Source of the DNA: Bradyrhizobium forestalis
GTDB taxonomy: Bacteria; Pseudomonadota; Alphaproteobacteria; Rhizobiales; Xanthobacteraceae
Assembly: GCF_002795245.1 (NCBI RefSeq)
Contig: NZ_PGVG01000002.1
Span: forward strand, 248,001-312,000
Length of the DNA stretch: 64,000 nucleotides
Direction of reading: 5' to 3'
Shown: piece after piece, positions 24,201 to 31,545 of the stretch
Layout: each line of letters opens with the position of its first letter
How positions within the stretch are numbered: the stretch's first letter is position 1
The notes under the pieces: model-generated
The model's database searches: none
The model's input: the letters and a program-made list of their open reading frames with translations, nothing else
Told to the model about the DNA's origin: nothing
Program-made: the position numbers and the translations under genes

Positions 24201-24622
24201 GTGTTCAATCGCGGAAACACCAGCACCTCGCAGGATGGGTCGAGCGCGTGAATGACGCTGCCCAGCCGCTCCGCCCTGTTCTCGTTCTCGGCGAGAAAGA
24301 CGATGCCACGGCGTCCGGACTGCTTCCATTGCGCAAGCAGATGGAGGGCCATCATGCCGAGGGGCGACGAGGACGAGATCGTGGCGCGCTGCGATCCTTT
24401 GCTCTTCTTCGGCGCCTTCTTGGCCACCCCTGCCTTTTTGGAAAGCCTCACTTGAACCCGTTTCTCTTGAAGCGTCGCAAACTGAATGCGAGCCGCCTTG
24501 ATCTCGAATCGGCAGCTCGCCGCCATGCATATGGGATTTGCCCCGCGAACGCACCCCTCGCGGGCAACGTCCGGGGACGCCATTGCGATCCCGCCAGCTT
24601 GGCCATCGATCGCCCAGCACAT
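21248..24622 (-). CDS. Mfd-like helicase (transcription-repair coupling factor paralogue)
   Basis: Up to 1124 residues; the true start is uncertain and the conserved part begins near residue 70 (a GTG at about 24451 is possible). It has a UvrB-like N-terminal module, a CarD-like RNA polymerase interaction region (VVVHLQRGLAVLDGLQTV), and a RecG-type helicase: Walker A GDVGFGKTEV (about 627), DEEQHFG, SATPIPRTLAAG, ESGLDIPRANT, QLRGRVGRGG. Mfd removes stalled RNA polymerase and recruits UvrABC. The interaction motif is divergent (canonical proteins have HxDHG) and the usual Mfd neighbours are absent, so I suspect a second, diverged Mfd. Confidence 0.85.
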   Translation of the reverse strand: MCWAIDGQAGGIAMASPDVAREGCVRGANPICMAASCRFEIKAARIQFATLQEKRVQVRLSKKAGVAKKAPKKSKGSQRATISSSSPLGMMALHLLAQWKQSGRRGIVFLAENENRAERLGSVIHALDPSCEVLVFPRLNTLPFDQLEPSHELAGRRASVLRRLARSKNPLFLVSTAEAVMERLPPPASLSRLSLSLKVGGTFSERDLETRLEALGYDLDDEPDYPGGALFHGQTFEIFPAGALGPFRIEHSQHAIKRIVAFDPHEHRIIFETRELLVDPMSERLGLAGKRGKRASLFDYCGGAKWIADAGVPLHADGWLDTIEEAAGRAEREREYLGRRDWKQLSKGMKVLPRTASFQPIPEFSKLTSSRKALRAFVEETRRAGSRLILVAAHEDDLRVMERMSGLKAERCEDWDEATRKRGGEAALLADLDAGFVVPGKKPLVVVTASDVLGSRAHHPQPMARAWSAAFDHADVPEQGTVVVHLQRGLAVLDGLQTVNTGGGAMREMIRLKFTGDNAVLVPPPDLALMWPYAAELGKLTLDKADGSTWWARRGEAEREIQSAGKVLAKHISQRRRRRGEKLVPPGSAYEKFVARFPYFTTIDQAKAINDVLDDLASGHPMDRVICGDVGFGKTEVALRAAAAVVLSGKQVAVAVPTTVLARQHVATFQKRFAPFGIEVGNLSRATSGAELRETKEGLRSGRIKVVIGTQALTGKDVKFDDLGLVIIDEEQHFGAAEKAKLAGLAKNVHVLMMSATPIPRTLAAGLAGFRDLSVIASPPVHRLPVATRIAPLSDAAIASALLREQRRHGQSFLICPRIHDLDPMLARVQAVAPDLRIVCLHGKLPADELDDRMMSFVEGGADVLLATNIVESGLDIPRANTIVVCWPEKFGLAQLHQLRGRVGRGGIRAFAHLLTETESGQSEKRLAVLEEFSRPGAGFAISERDLDLRGAGDLFSEQQSGHVQVFGPVLYSHLLKMASEKADEERAAVWVPDLNLPVGDMLPESYVQSEPVRLELYARAARCSSDDDLDDLEEETSRRFGPLPKVARDFFAAAKLRIECKRRGIIRLDVGPEAAAVTFLPGRLRKSRGKSLQRDGDRVVYHSPMRHAPFERVEELFELLDEG

Positions 24623-25100
24623 CGGAACTGGCTCCGTTCCGGCGCGTGAAATGCGGCCCGTGCTCTCGATGCGAAGGTCAATGCGATCGCGGCGCTCTCC
24701 GCAGTAGCAGGCACGAAAAAGCCCCAGCGCTTGGAGCCACGCTGGGGCATTCGTTCAAAATGAAGCGGTTAAGCAATGACGTCTTCATAGCAGCGGTTTC
24801 GCCGCGCGCTTGTGAACTAGTTCACACGCGTGCGCAAACGACCTCAGTGCGAAGGCCCTGAGGTCGCCAACCTTTGTGGGGAAGGTTTTCTCGCGGCCCG
24901 GGGGCTTTTGGGGTTGGGGATGGGCCGGGAGCCAAGAATCTACGCACGAGGCGCAGAGTCGTTCCAGGCAGACGGGCGGGAAGTCCGCCGGCGCGGTCGG
25001 CGCAATGTCGGCTCGATCTATCAGGAACGGGGTACCACATCCTTCCGGTTTGGGCTTGCGCAAGCAGCGCGCTAGGATGCCTCCTTTGACGGAGGCTCAT
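24623..25100. other. intergenic region with orphan terminator and palindrome
   Basis: No gene is convincing. 24721-24748 is a 9-bp hairpin GCCCCAGCG/CGCTGGGGC flanked by AAAAA, reading as a rho-independent terminator on the minus strand. 24811-24826 is a perfect 16-bp palindrome TGTGAACTAGTTCACA. A hairpin AACCTT/AAGGTT followed by TTTT lies at about 24868-24890 on the plus strand. A short minus-strand transcript between palindrome and terminator would explain the arrangement. Confidence 0.4.
24811..24826. promoter_or_regulatory. perfect 16-bp palindrome, operator-like
   Basis: TGTGAACTAGTTCACA is fully self-complementary, in a region without genes. Symmetry and length fit an operator for a dimeric repressor. 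Its regulator and target are unknown; the nearest minus-strand gene is the Mfd-like helicase. Confidence 0.45.
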
Positions 25101-25340
25101 TTGAAACCATTCATTTTCATCGGCGCCATCGCGCTGCTTGCGACGGCCCCCGCCCACGCACAGACGCTGGTCGATCCCAACAAGGTTGCTCCCGAATATC
25201 GCGAGGCAGCCGAGAAGCGCCGGGCCGAGCAGTTGCGCCAGCGTGAATGCGCGCTGAAAGCGGATCTCGAGAAGGTGCTGCCCAGGGATCGTACCGCCTT
25301 TCTCAACCACTGCCTGGAGACGATGGCGGCCAAGCAATAG
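25101..25340 (+). CDS. small exported protein
   Basis: 79 residues from a TTG at 25101 that has GGAGG 7 bases upstream; an ATG at 25077 lacks a site. Signal peptide MKPFIFIGAIALLATAPAHA, then a charged helical mature part (EYREAAEKRRAEQLRQREC) with two Cys near positions 46 and 70 that could form a disulfide. Function unknown. Confidence 0.65.
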   Translation: MKPFIFIGAIALLATAPAHAQTLVDPNKVAPEYREAAEKRRAEQLRQRECALKADLEKVLPRDRTAFLNHCLETMAAKQ

Positions 25341-25496
25341 CGGCTGGCTGACTGTTCCAACTGGCGTCTTCCGTCGCCGGCCGGTGGCGGTCGGCCGCGC
25401 GCGTTCCGCCAGCATCCAGCCACGAAGGCATTCAAGCTTTCTTCAGACATTTGGGATCAGCTGACGATCCATTTTCAAAGCCATCGTTGTCCGCGC

Positions 25497-25784
25497 ATGA
25501 GTTCGGTCCAGATTCAGTGCACGCGGTGCAAGAACGTGTTTCGCGATCGCGCCGGGCGGTTGCAGGACGGCTATTCCAGACAATGTCCGAGTTGCGAAGT
25601 GGTGCTGTTCTTCGCCGAGGACTCCCAACATCCCTTCATCAAGCGCGCGATGCGCAATGCGCGCAAGGTCCGCAAAGAGATACGGGAGGCCGAGGCCGTC
25701 AGGCTCGCGGCTCCGGAGCTGCACCCGGCCCGGCGGTCGAGGTCATTCGCCGGGCGAACGCGATCGGCGGAGCGGGAGGACTAG
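25497..25784 (+). CDS. zinc-ribbon (MJ0042-like) small protein
   Basis: 95 residues with an N-terminal C-x2-C ... C-x2-C ribbon (QCTRCKNVF and RQCPSCEVVL, residues 8-36) and a basic helical tail. Such ribbons bind zinc and occur in small regulatory or RNA-associated proteins. It converges with the NUDIX gene, whose end is two bases away. No specific role can be assigned. Confidence 0.65.
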   Translation: MSSVQIQCTRCKNVFRDRAGRLQDGYSRQCPSCEVVLFFAEDSQHPFIKRAMRNARKVRKEIREAEAVRLAAPELHPARRSRSFAGRTRSAERED

Positions 25785-25785
25785 C

Positions 25786-26190
25786 TCAGCTCCGCCGCCG
25801 CTTCCTCGGAAACAGGCGGTCGCGGATGTAGCGCGAGGTCGGCGTCAGGCGGATGCCGCGGGGCTTCTGCCAGGCGGCGCGGTCGATCTCCTTCTTGTCG
25901 CCGATCGCCAGCCTGCCCTTGGCGGACTTGGCGATGAAGATCGCGTCACTCATCTTGCGGCCGGAGCGCTTGTTCCTCGCCTTCACTTCCTTCCAAAGGC
26001 TGATCCTGCCGAGCTTCAGCTTGGGCAGCTCCTCCTTGATCTCCCGCCGCAGGCAGTCCTTCTCCGACTCGCGCGCACGCTTGCGGCCGCCCGGGAACAT
26101 CCACAGGCCATCCGACCGGCGTCTGACCAACAGTACCTTGCCGCGCCTGGCGGCGACCAGCTTGGAAGACCTCGCCATTGCTGCCGTCAT
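25786..26190 (-). CDS. NUDIX hydrolase
   Basis: The Nudix box is intact: GRKRARE, then REIKEEL after seven residues (about residues 35-57 from ATG 26190), the catalytic metal-binding helix that hydrolyses nucleoside diphosphates linked to a second group. The N-terminus is LVAARRGKVLLVRRR and the tail is very basic (RDRLFPRKRRR). Length is about 134 residues, small for the family and close to the diphosphoinositol polyphosphate phosphohydrolase-like type. The frame is open to 26259 across a 16-bp tandem duplication (26247-26278), so I prefer an inner start; none has a strong ribosome-binding site. Confidence 0.8.
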   Translation of the reverse strand: MTAAMARSSKLVAARRGKVLLVRRRSDGLWMFPGGRKRARESEKDCLRREIKEELPKLKLGRISLWKEVKARNKRSGRKMSDAIFIAKSAKGRLAIGDKKEIDRAAWQKPRGIRLTPTSRYIRDRLFPRKRRRS

Positions 26191-26334
26191 CGAAAACAGA
26201 ATCGAGCCAATCGTAACTTGTCTAGTCGGATAGACAAGTTCGCGGCACGCCTTGATCACAGGACGCCTTGATCACAGGACGCCAGCCACCGGGGCCTTGG
26301 CACGGCCGGCAGACCGCGGCGTCGGGGCGCGAGA

Positions 26335-27420
26335 TCAGTCCTTCCCGACTTCCACCCGATCCTCGGTCCTGATCCAGGCCATCATCATTTCCCAGGCCAC
26401 CGACAGGATGATCGGTCCGATGAACAGTCCGACGATGCCGTGGGCCAGGGTGCCGCCGATCACGCCGACGAAGATCACGATGGTCGGTGTGGTCAGGCCG
26501 CGCCCCATGACGAGCGGCTTCAACATGGTGTCGATGAAACCGACGACGACGAGAAACACGGTGAGGAGCAGCGCCGTGGTGACGTCCTTGGCGGTCCAGA
26601 TCCAGATGATCACCGGCAGCAGCACGAGGAAAGCACCGATCTGCACGATCGAGAGCAGCAGCACGATGAAGGCGAGAAGGCCCGCGCTCGGCACCGAAGC
26701 GAGCTTGAAGCCGATGCCGGCGAGCAGCGCCTGCACGATCGCGACGCCGATCACGCCCTGCGCCACGGCGCGGATGGTCGCGCCCGCAAGCGATAGGAAA
26801 TGCTCGCTCTGCTCCGGCACGATGCGAAACAGGAAGCTGCGCCCGGCCGCGACCAGCCGCGGCCCATGCGGAAACAGGAAGCCGGCGACGAACACGGAGA
26901 CGAGAAACTGGAGCGTGCCGACGCCGGCGTCGCCCGCGAGCGAGAGCAGCGGACCCGCCAGCGGCTGAAGATACGGCGCCACCTCGCGCACCACCGCCCG
27001 AACGTTATTGTAGGCTTGGTCCCAGAGCTCATAGAGCCAGGGGCCGACGAGCGGCCACGATTTGAGCTGCTCCGGCGCCGACTGGAGCACGAGGTCACCG
27101 GTGCCGAGCTGGTGTGCCAGCTCGCGCACGCCGTCGACCGCGCTGATGCCGAGCCAGGTCGCCGGACCAATGACGATGCCCAGCGTGATCAGGGTCAGGA
27201 TCGCCGCTGCGGTCTTGGGCCGGCCGCCGAGGATCTTGGCAACCCAGCTGAACGCCGGATAGAACGCGACCGCCAGCACGCCGCTCCAGGCCAGGATCGG
27301 CACGAACGGACGGATGATCAGGAAGGTCCAGATGATCAGCAGGGCGAGCAGGCCGAGCCGGATCACGAGCTGGATGACGTCCTCTCCCGTCAGGAGCTGA
27401 CGGAGGCTTTTCACGGGCAC
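26335..27420 (-). CDS. AI-2E family (PerM/DUF20) membrane permease
   Basis: 361 residues with the family layout: two N-terminal membrane helices (LVIRLGLLALLIIWTFLI and FVPILAWSGVLAVAF), a third after a basic loop, a long soluble loop, then four or five C-terminal helices with GFIDTMLKPLVMGRGLTTPT and GGTLAHGIVGLFIGP, both hallmarks of the family. Members export autoinducer-2, ions or other small molecules; the substrate here is unknown. Single gene. Confidence 0.88.
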   Translation of the reverse strand: MPVKSLRQLLTGEDVIQLVIRLGLLALLIIWTFLIIRPFVPILAWSGVLAVAFYPAFSWVAKILGGRPKTAAAILTLITLGIVIGPATWLGISAVDGVRELAHQLGTGDLVLQSAPEQLKSWPLVGPWLYELWDQAYNNVRAVVREVAPYLQPLAGPLLSLAGDAGVGTLQFLVSVFVAGFLFPHGPRLVAAGRSFLFRIVPEQSEHFLSLAGATIRAVAQGVIGVAIVQALLAGIGFKLASVPSAGLLAFIVLLLSIVQIGAFLVLLPVIIWIWTAKDVTTALLLTVFLVVVGFIDTMLKPLVMGRGLTTPTIVIFVGVIGGTLAHGIVGLFIGPIILSVAWEMMMAWIRTEDRVEVGKD

Positions 27421-27727
27421 AGCTTTCCTTGCGGCATGAACGCAACTTCCGGCGCTTGCGAGGCCCAGCCGTTATTGCCAGCAACTCATCCTGCGTCAAG
27501 GCGACTGGAACTGACCATGCTCCCGATTGGGAACAGATCGGGCCATTCCGCATTCCGAGACGATGACGCCCCTGCCCGTGACTCTGGTGGGCCGGCGGAT
27601 ATCGCATCGCCTGCGCTCCAGCCCGGCTTGGCTAATGCCCGTTAACCGGATTTCCCCGCGCCAGTTTACCCCGCCGCAAACGCTGGCGCCTACTGTGGAC
27701 CGAGGTCACCGAAACACATTCTGGGCA

Positions 27728-27955
27728 ATGGCCAACAGCATCTGGACGATCGAAGAGTTCACCTGTGCGGGTTGCGGCATGAACTACACCGCGACCCGAG
27801 AGGAGCACAGCGAGGCCCACACCGGCAGCTTCAAATGCGGCATCTGTAGCGGCGTCGTGCACACCTGGTCCGGCAAGCATCATTTCTTCGGCTGGCAAGC
27901 CGTGAAGACGAGGCCGCCTGTGTTCGGGAGGCGTTGGGCGGACGTCGAGTGGTAA
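27728..27955 (+). CDS. small zinc-ribbon protein
   Basis: 75 residues: an N-terminal FTCAGCGMNY and a KCGICSGVVH pair form a C-x2-C ... C-x2-C zinc site (residues 12-40), followed by a Trp-rich end (WSGKHHFFGWQAVK). The frame is open further upstream but the ATG at 27728 fits the conserved start MANSIWTIEEF. Role unknown. Confidence 0.65.
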   Translation: MANSIWTIEEFTCAGCGMNYTATREEHSEAHTGSFKCGICSGVVHTWSGKHHFFGWQAVKTRPPVFGRRWADVEW

Positions 27956-28057
27956 GCTGTCCACGGCGTCACAGGATCGGCCGAATTGCACCGGCGCCGT
28001 TTGGACTCCGTTCACCGATCGCCGCTAGATCAGCATGGATCCTCCGCGTCGAACCCC

Positions 28058-28360
28058 ATGGCCGACCTCAACGCCGTCCTTACCAGGCTTAACGACCGCC
28101 TGCTCCGCCTCGAGGGCGAGCTGTTCGTGCTGCGCTCGCTGGCGCGAGCGACGCTGACCGCGGGCGACGACCATGCGGCACGCATGCGCAAGCTGGTCGA
28201 AGCCGCAAAAGTCGCGCTCGACGACGAGGCCAAGCGCCCTCTCGACAAGCCGACCCGCAAATATGTCGATGCGGCAACCGCACTGGTGGAGGAGCTGCTG
28301 GTCGAGCCGACGCCGGCGCGGCCGCTGTTCACGGTGATTGACGGCGGCCGGCGCGACTGA
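28058..28360 (+). CDS. small helical hypothetical protein
   Basis: 100 residues from ATG 28058 (MADLNAVLTRLNDRLLRLEG). Nearly all helical: FVLRSLARATLTAGDD, ARMRKLVEAAKVALDDEAKR, YVDAATALVEELLVE, then a short strand PLFTVIDGG. A coiled-coil dimer is plausible. No family recognised. Transcribed toward the exported repeat protein at 28388. Confidence 0.55.
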   Translation: MADLNAVLTRLNDRLLRLEGELFVLRSLARATLTAGDDHAARMRKLVEAAKVALDDEAKRPLDKPTRKYVDAATALVEELLVEPTPARPLFTVIDGGRRD

Positions 28361-28387
28361 GCGCGCCCGCCTTGGCACGGCGATCGA

Positions 28388-28810
28388 TTATCGCCCGTAC
28401 ATGCCGGGAGCGCGTGCGCTGTTCGGATAGCATTGTCCGCGCGAATAGTTGTAATCGTAGCCGTCCGGACACAGCCCGCCGCGTCGTCCGTAGTATTCGG
28501 GAGCGCCGTAAGCGCCGGGCGCATGCGCCCTGTTCGGATAGCAACGGCCATTCGCGTAATTGTAATCGTAACCGTGCGGACAGAGGCCGCCGCCCCCGTA
28601 GCCGTAGCCTGGCCCGGGATCCCGGGTGTAGACACCCGGCGCGTGATAGTCATTGGGATAGCAGCGGCCGTTCGAGTGGTTGAAATCATAGCCGTGCGGA
28701 CATTGTCCGCCCGGACCACCTCTGAACTGAACTTGCTCCACCATGGGCGCCGGCGGTGCCGCAGGCACGGTTGCGAACGCAAGCAGGCCGGCCAGCGCAA
28801 GCTCGATCAT
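28388..28810 (-). CDS. exported protein with three CPHGYD-GRCYPN repeats
   Basis: 140 residues with a signal peptide (MIELALAGLLAFATVPAAP). The mature part carries three copies of a unit C-P-H/D-G-Y-D-x-N-x3-G-R/Q-C-Y-P-N (about residues 36-52, 76-92, 112-128), separated by Gly/Tyr/Pro-rich linkers. Each unit has two Cys that could form a disulfide loop. The repeats are tidy and the protein looks structural or ligand-binding at the cell surface. Function unknown. Confidence 0.7.
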   Translation of the reverse strand: MIELALAGLLAFATVPAAPPAPMVEQVQFRGGPGGQCPHGYDFNHSNGRCYPNDYHAPGVYTRDPGPGYGYGGGGLCPHGYDYNYANGRCYPNRAHAPGAYGAPEYYGRRGGLCPDGYDYNYSRGQCYPNSARAPGMYGR

Positions 28811-28964
28811 GACGACTCCTCCAAATCACGGGGACAAGCCTATCAGGATTCGTGTCCCACGAAACGATCTGACGATTGAGACACGGCAGGCCTGAACCGT
28901 GCATGAACCAGGCTCGGACTGCGACGATGCGTCGGCCCCCGATCCCGCGCAACGACGCAGACCT

Positions 28965-29183
28965 CTAGATCGCCTTGGAATTCTCCGCCTTGAGCCGGTT
29001 GAGCCCCGCCTCGATGATCGCGATCTCCTCGTTGATCTGGCCGATCGGCAGGCTGAAATCATAGCCGGACCTGCTCTTCAGGTCGACCGCGAGCCGCTGC
29101 CTGTGCATCATCAGCTCGTCGAGTCCACGGCGGTTCTTCAGACGCACATAGGCGTCGACGATCTGCTCGATTGCGCTCGGCAT
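28965..29183 (-). CDS. small helical hypothetical protein
   Basis: 72 residues from ATG 29183 (MPSAIEQIVDAYVRLKNRR). Helices LDELMMHRQRLAVDL and IGQINEEIAIIEAGLNRL give a likely helical hairpin. An upstream ATG at 29222 adds a Gly/Pro-rich stretch that is less plausible. No family recognised. Confidence 0.55.
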   Translation of the reverse strand: MPSAIEQIVDAYVRLKNRRGLDELMMHRQRLAVDLKSRSGYDFSLPIGQINEEIAIIEAGLNRLKAENSKAI

Positions 29184-29381
29184 GAAATCTGTCCCGGCGA
29201 AAAGGCCCGGCGGCGCGCCCACGCCGGCGGACGTTTTCGTGTCGCGGTACGCAATACAAATCCGCGACGGATTCGTCGATACGCCTAGCTGGTTGAGATC
29301 GTGTTACCGTCCGATGATTTCGTGATGCACGGTATGAAAAGCCCGCCGGCGATCACGCCAGCGGCCAAAACCAGGTTAACG

Positions 29382-29666
29382 CTAGTCGGTGACGCAGAAA
29401 TAGGTGCGCGGCAATCTGCGATAGGCGCCGTAGCGGTAATATGGCCGGTAGGCATAGCCGCGATAGAGCGCCGGCGGCTCCTCGCCGTAATAGGCGCGAT
29501 GATAGAAATTGATCACCGGCCCCTGGGCGCAACGATAGGCGTCCCAGGTCGGCCCCACGAACGGCGCGACCCCGGTCTCGGGCGGGACCGCCGGATACGG
29601 CCCACCAGCATGGGCCGAAGTGGCCGCCATCAGTGTCGCGAAAACGAAAAACCGGACGCTGCGCAT
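29382..29666 (-). CDS. exported Tyr/Pro-rich small protein
   Basis: 94 residues from ATG 29666, signal peptide MRSVRFFVFATLMAATSAHA. The mature part has AYRCAQGPVINFYHRAYYG, then Tyr/Arg-rich YRGYAYRPYYRYGAYRR and a final Cys (YFCVTD). Two Cys could pair. Reading frame continues upstream over the divergent formyltransferase gene, which is not coding on this strand. Function unknown. Confidence 0.6.
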   Translation of the reverse strand: MRSVRFFVFATLMAATSAHAGGPYPAVPPETGVAPFVGPTWDAYRCAQGPVINFYHRAYYGEEPPALYRGYAYRPYYRYGAYRRLPRTYFCVTD

Positions 29667-29852
29667 GCGCTCGCTCCCGAGCCGGTGCAATACCCGCATG
29701 GAAGCACCGGAGCGATCGACTGCGCAATCCCTGAGTTCGCCGCAGCCACACGGCGCATTGTTGATAACCCACGCAAACGCCGCGCGGGTGGTGACAGGGC
29801 GTACGGACGTGTTATCGGGGGATGACGCAGTTGCGAGACGGATCGGACACCC

Positions 29853-30440
29853 ATGCGCATTACCCTCGTCGGCTCCCGCCATTTCGGCGTGACCACCCTG
29901 AACATGCTGCGGGAGCACAGCATCGCGGTCGTCCGGGTCGTGGTGACCGATGCCGAGGATCGCCTCGCCGCGACAGCCAGGGCCGCCGGCATCGAGGTCG
30001 TGGTCCAGGCCAATCCGAAACTGGTGGTGGCGTCCGAGATTGCCCCCGACACCGATCTGATCATCACCGCGCACAGCCACGCCCGCATCGGCAAGGACGC
30101 GCTCGCTGCCGCCAAGTTCGGCGGGATCGGCTATCACCCCTCGCTGCTGCCGCGCCATCGTGGCAAGGCCGCGGTGGAATGGACCATCAAGGAAGGCGAT
30201 CCGGTCGCTGGCGGCACGATCTACCATCTCGCCGACCGCATGGACGCCGGCGCGATCGCCGCCCAGGACTGGTGCTTCGTCAAGAAGGGCGAGACCGCAC
30301 GGGAGCTCTGGGAGCGCGCGCTGGCGCCGCTCGGGCTCAAGCTGCTGGCCGACGTGATCGACTACGTCAAGGTCCACAAGGCGTTGCCCGCCAAGACTCA
30401 GGACGAACAGTTCGCGACCTCCGCGCCAAGCCTTTCCTGA
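29853..30440 (+). CDS. formyltransferase-fold protein lacking the catalytic Asn
   Basis: 195 residues with the PurN/Fmt N-terminal fold: MRITLVGSRHFGVTTLNMLRE, ITAHSHARIG, the signature YHPSLLPRHRGKAAVEWTI, and ADRMDAGAIAAQDW. The His and Asp of the usual Asn-His-Asp triad are present, but the Asn two residues before the His is Gly (GIGYHPS). It lacks the C-terminal tRNA-binding domain of methionyl-tRNA formyltransferase. It may use another substrate or be an altered enzyme. No sugar or amino-acid pathway genes sit nearby. Confidence 0.78.
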   Translation: MRITLVGSRHFGVTTLNMLREHSIAVVRVVVTDAEDRLAATARAAGIEVVVQANPKLVVASEIAPDTDLIITAHSHARIGKDALAAAKFGGIGYHPSLLPRHRGKAAVEWTIKEGDPVAGGTIYHLADRMDAGAIAAQDWCFVKKGETARELWERALAPLGLKLLADVIDYVKVHKALPAKTQDEQFATSAPSLS

Positions 30441-30475
30441 GTCGGCTTTTCCTGAGTCGAGCCTTTCCTGAGTCG
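30431..30475 (+). repeat. triple tandem repeat of about 15 bp
   Basis: CYTTTCCTGAGTCG occurs three times (30431, 30446, 30462). The first copy contains the formyltransferase stop codon. It looks like slippage duplication after the gene end and has no evident function. Confidence 0.6.
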
Positions 30476-30529
30476 CCCTGACGTTTACCCTTAACGTGAG
30501 GGCGCCTTGATTCCACTTCGAAAATTGGG

Positions 30530-30581
30530 GCCAAAAGCGCAAATAAACCATTGTTCCCACAGGAACAATTTTCGCTTTGGC
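30530..30581. promoter_or_regulatory. nested inverted repeat upstream of exported protein gene
   Basis: Outer arms GCCAAAAGCG and CGCTTTGGC enclose a perfect inner repeat ATTGTTCC-CACA-GGAACAAT (30550-30569). It lies 72 bases before the start at 30653. The inner symmetric motif looks like an operator; the T run after it could also give a weak terminator. Confidence 0.45.
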
Positions 30582-30652
30582 ATTGCAACAAATTTCCGTC
30601 ACATTTCGACCGAATAACCGTCAGCATATCAGACACATTCAAGGACGAATTC

Positions 30653-31003
30653 ATGCGTTTTGGTCGCATTGCGGTGTTCTGTGCCGCCTCAGTTTTCGCC
30701 GGCACCCTCGCCGCCCCCGCCTTTGCCCAGAGCCCCTATGACGGCAACTGGCACGTCACCATCGTGACCAAGAGCGGTTCATGCGAACCGACCGCGAGCT
30801 CCATGCTGACGGTTGCCGATGGCAAGATCACTGCGCCCGGCGCTAACGTTTCCGGCACCATCGGTAGCGGGGGACTTGTGAAAGTTTCGATCAATGGTGC
30901 ATATGCCAACGGTCAACTCAACGGCAACGCCGGATCGGGGAAGTGGAATGGAGCATCAGCAGGCATACCGTGCAGCGGGCGCTGGGAAGCATCGCGCCAA
31001 TAA
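30653..31003 (+). CDS. exported small protein
   Basis: 116 residues from ATG 30653 (AAGGAC upstream). Signal peptide MRFGRIAVFCAASVFAG with cleavage near APAFAQ. The mature part is a compact beta-type domain: SPYDGNWHVTIVTKSGSC, LTVADGKITAPGANVSGTI, then Gly/Asn-rich, with a second Cys near the end. It resembles the following gene product (31093 onward) in style and may be its paralogue. Function unknown. Confidence 0.65.
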   Translation: MRFGRIAVFCAASVFAGTLAAPAFAQSPYDGNWHVTIVTKSGSCEPTASSMLTVADGKITAPGANVSGTIGSGGLVKVSINGAYANGQLNGNAGSGKWNGASAGIPCSGRWEASRQ

Positions 31004-31493
31004 ACCAACGAAGGTTCGTGCCCGGAACCGGCGGTTGCTGATCGCGGCCGCCGGTTTTTTTGCGGCCGCAGCCGCCAATTCCGAAAGCAAGGCGCAATCC
31101 GGTCCGTTCGCTCCGATGGCGGGGAGCTGGAGCGGCGGCGGCACCGTCAGCCTCGAGGACGGATCGACGGAACGCATCCGCTGCCGCGCCAAATATGCTC
31201 CCATCGGGCCCACGATGGAAATGACGCTGACCTGTGCCAGCGACGCCTACAAGTTCATCCTCTCCGCCAACGTTCAGTCGGCGGGCAATGCCATTTCGGG
31301 AAGCTGGGCCGAGGCCAGCCGCAACATCTCCGGCTCGCTCCAGGGCCGCGGCGGCGGCGGAAACTTCGAGGTGGTCGCCTCCGCCGCAGGCTTCAACGCC
31401 AACATCGCGCTGAGGACCAGCGGCAACAAGCAGACCGTCACGATGCGCGCGGACAGCCAGTTCCGCGGCGCCAGCATCTCGATGACGCGCTAA
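30948..31493 (+). CDS. exported beta-rich protein
   Basis: 181 residues from ATG 30948, overlapping the previous gene's end in another frame. A basic stretch precedes a hydrophobic signal (RRLLIAAAGFFAAAAANS). The mature part is beta-type: GSWSGGGTVSLEDGSTERI, RCRAKYAPIGPTMEMTLTC, NAISGSWAEASRNISGSL. Two Cys could pair. The upstream gene has a similar start of domain (GNW / GSW). A terminator follows. An inner start nearer the signal is possible. Confidence 0.6.
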   Translation: MEHQQAYRAAGAGKHRANKPTKVRARNRRLLIAAAGFFAAAAANSESKAQSGPFAPMAGSWSGGGTVSLEDGSTERIRCRAKYAPIGPTMEMTLTCASDAYKFILSANVQSAGNAISGSWAEASRNISGSLQGRGGGGNFEVVASAAGFNANIALRTSGNKQTVTMRADSQFRGASISMTR

Positions 31494-31517
31494 GGCGAAC
31501 CGCAGTTACGACAAATC

Positions 31518-31545
31518 GACCCGGCGGCTTCGCCGGGTCTTTTTT
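31518..31545. terminator. bidirectional rho-independent terminator
   Basis: An 8-bp stem ACCCGGCG/CGCCGGGT with loop GCTT is followed by a T run on the plus strand. It separates the plus-strand gene ending at 31493 from the converging RidA gene ending at 31544. Confidence 0.8.

Noticed and set aside
26247..26278. 16-bp tandem duplication (ACGCCTTGATCACAGG twice)
   Set aside because: A simple local duplication in the leader of the NUDIX gene; too small to signify more.
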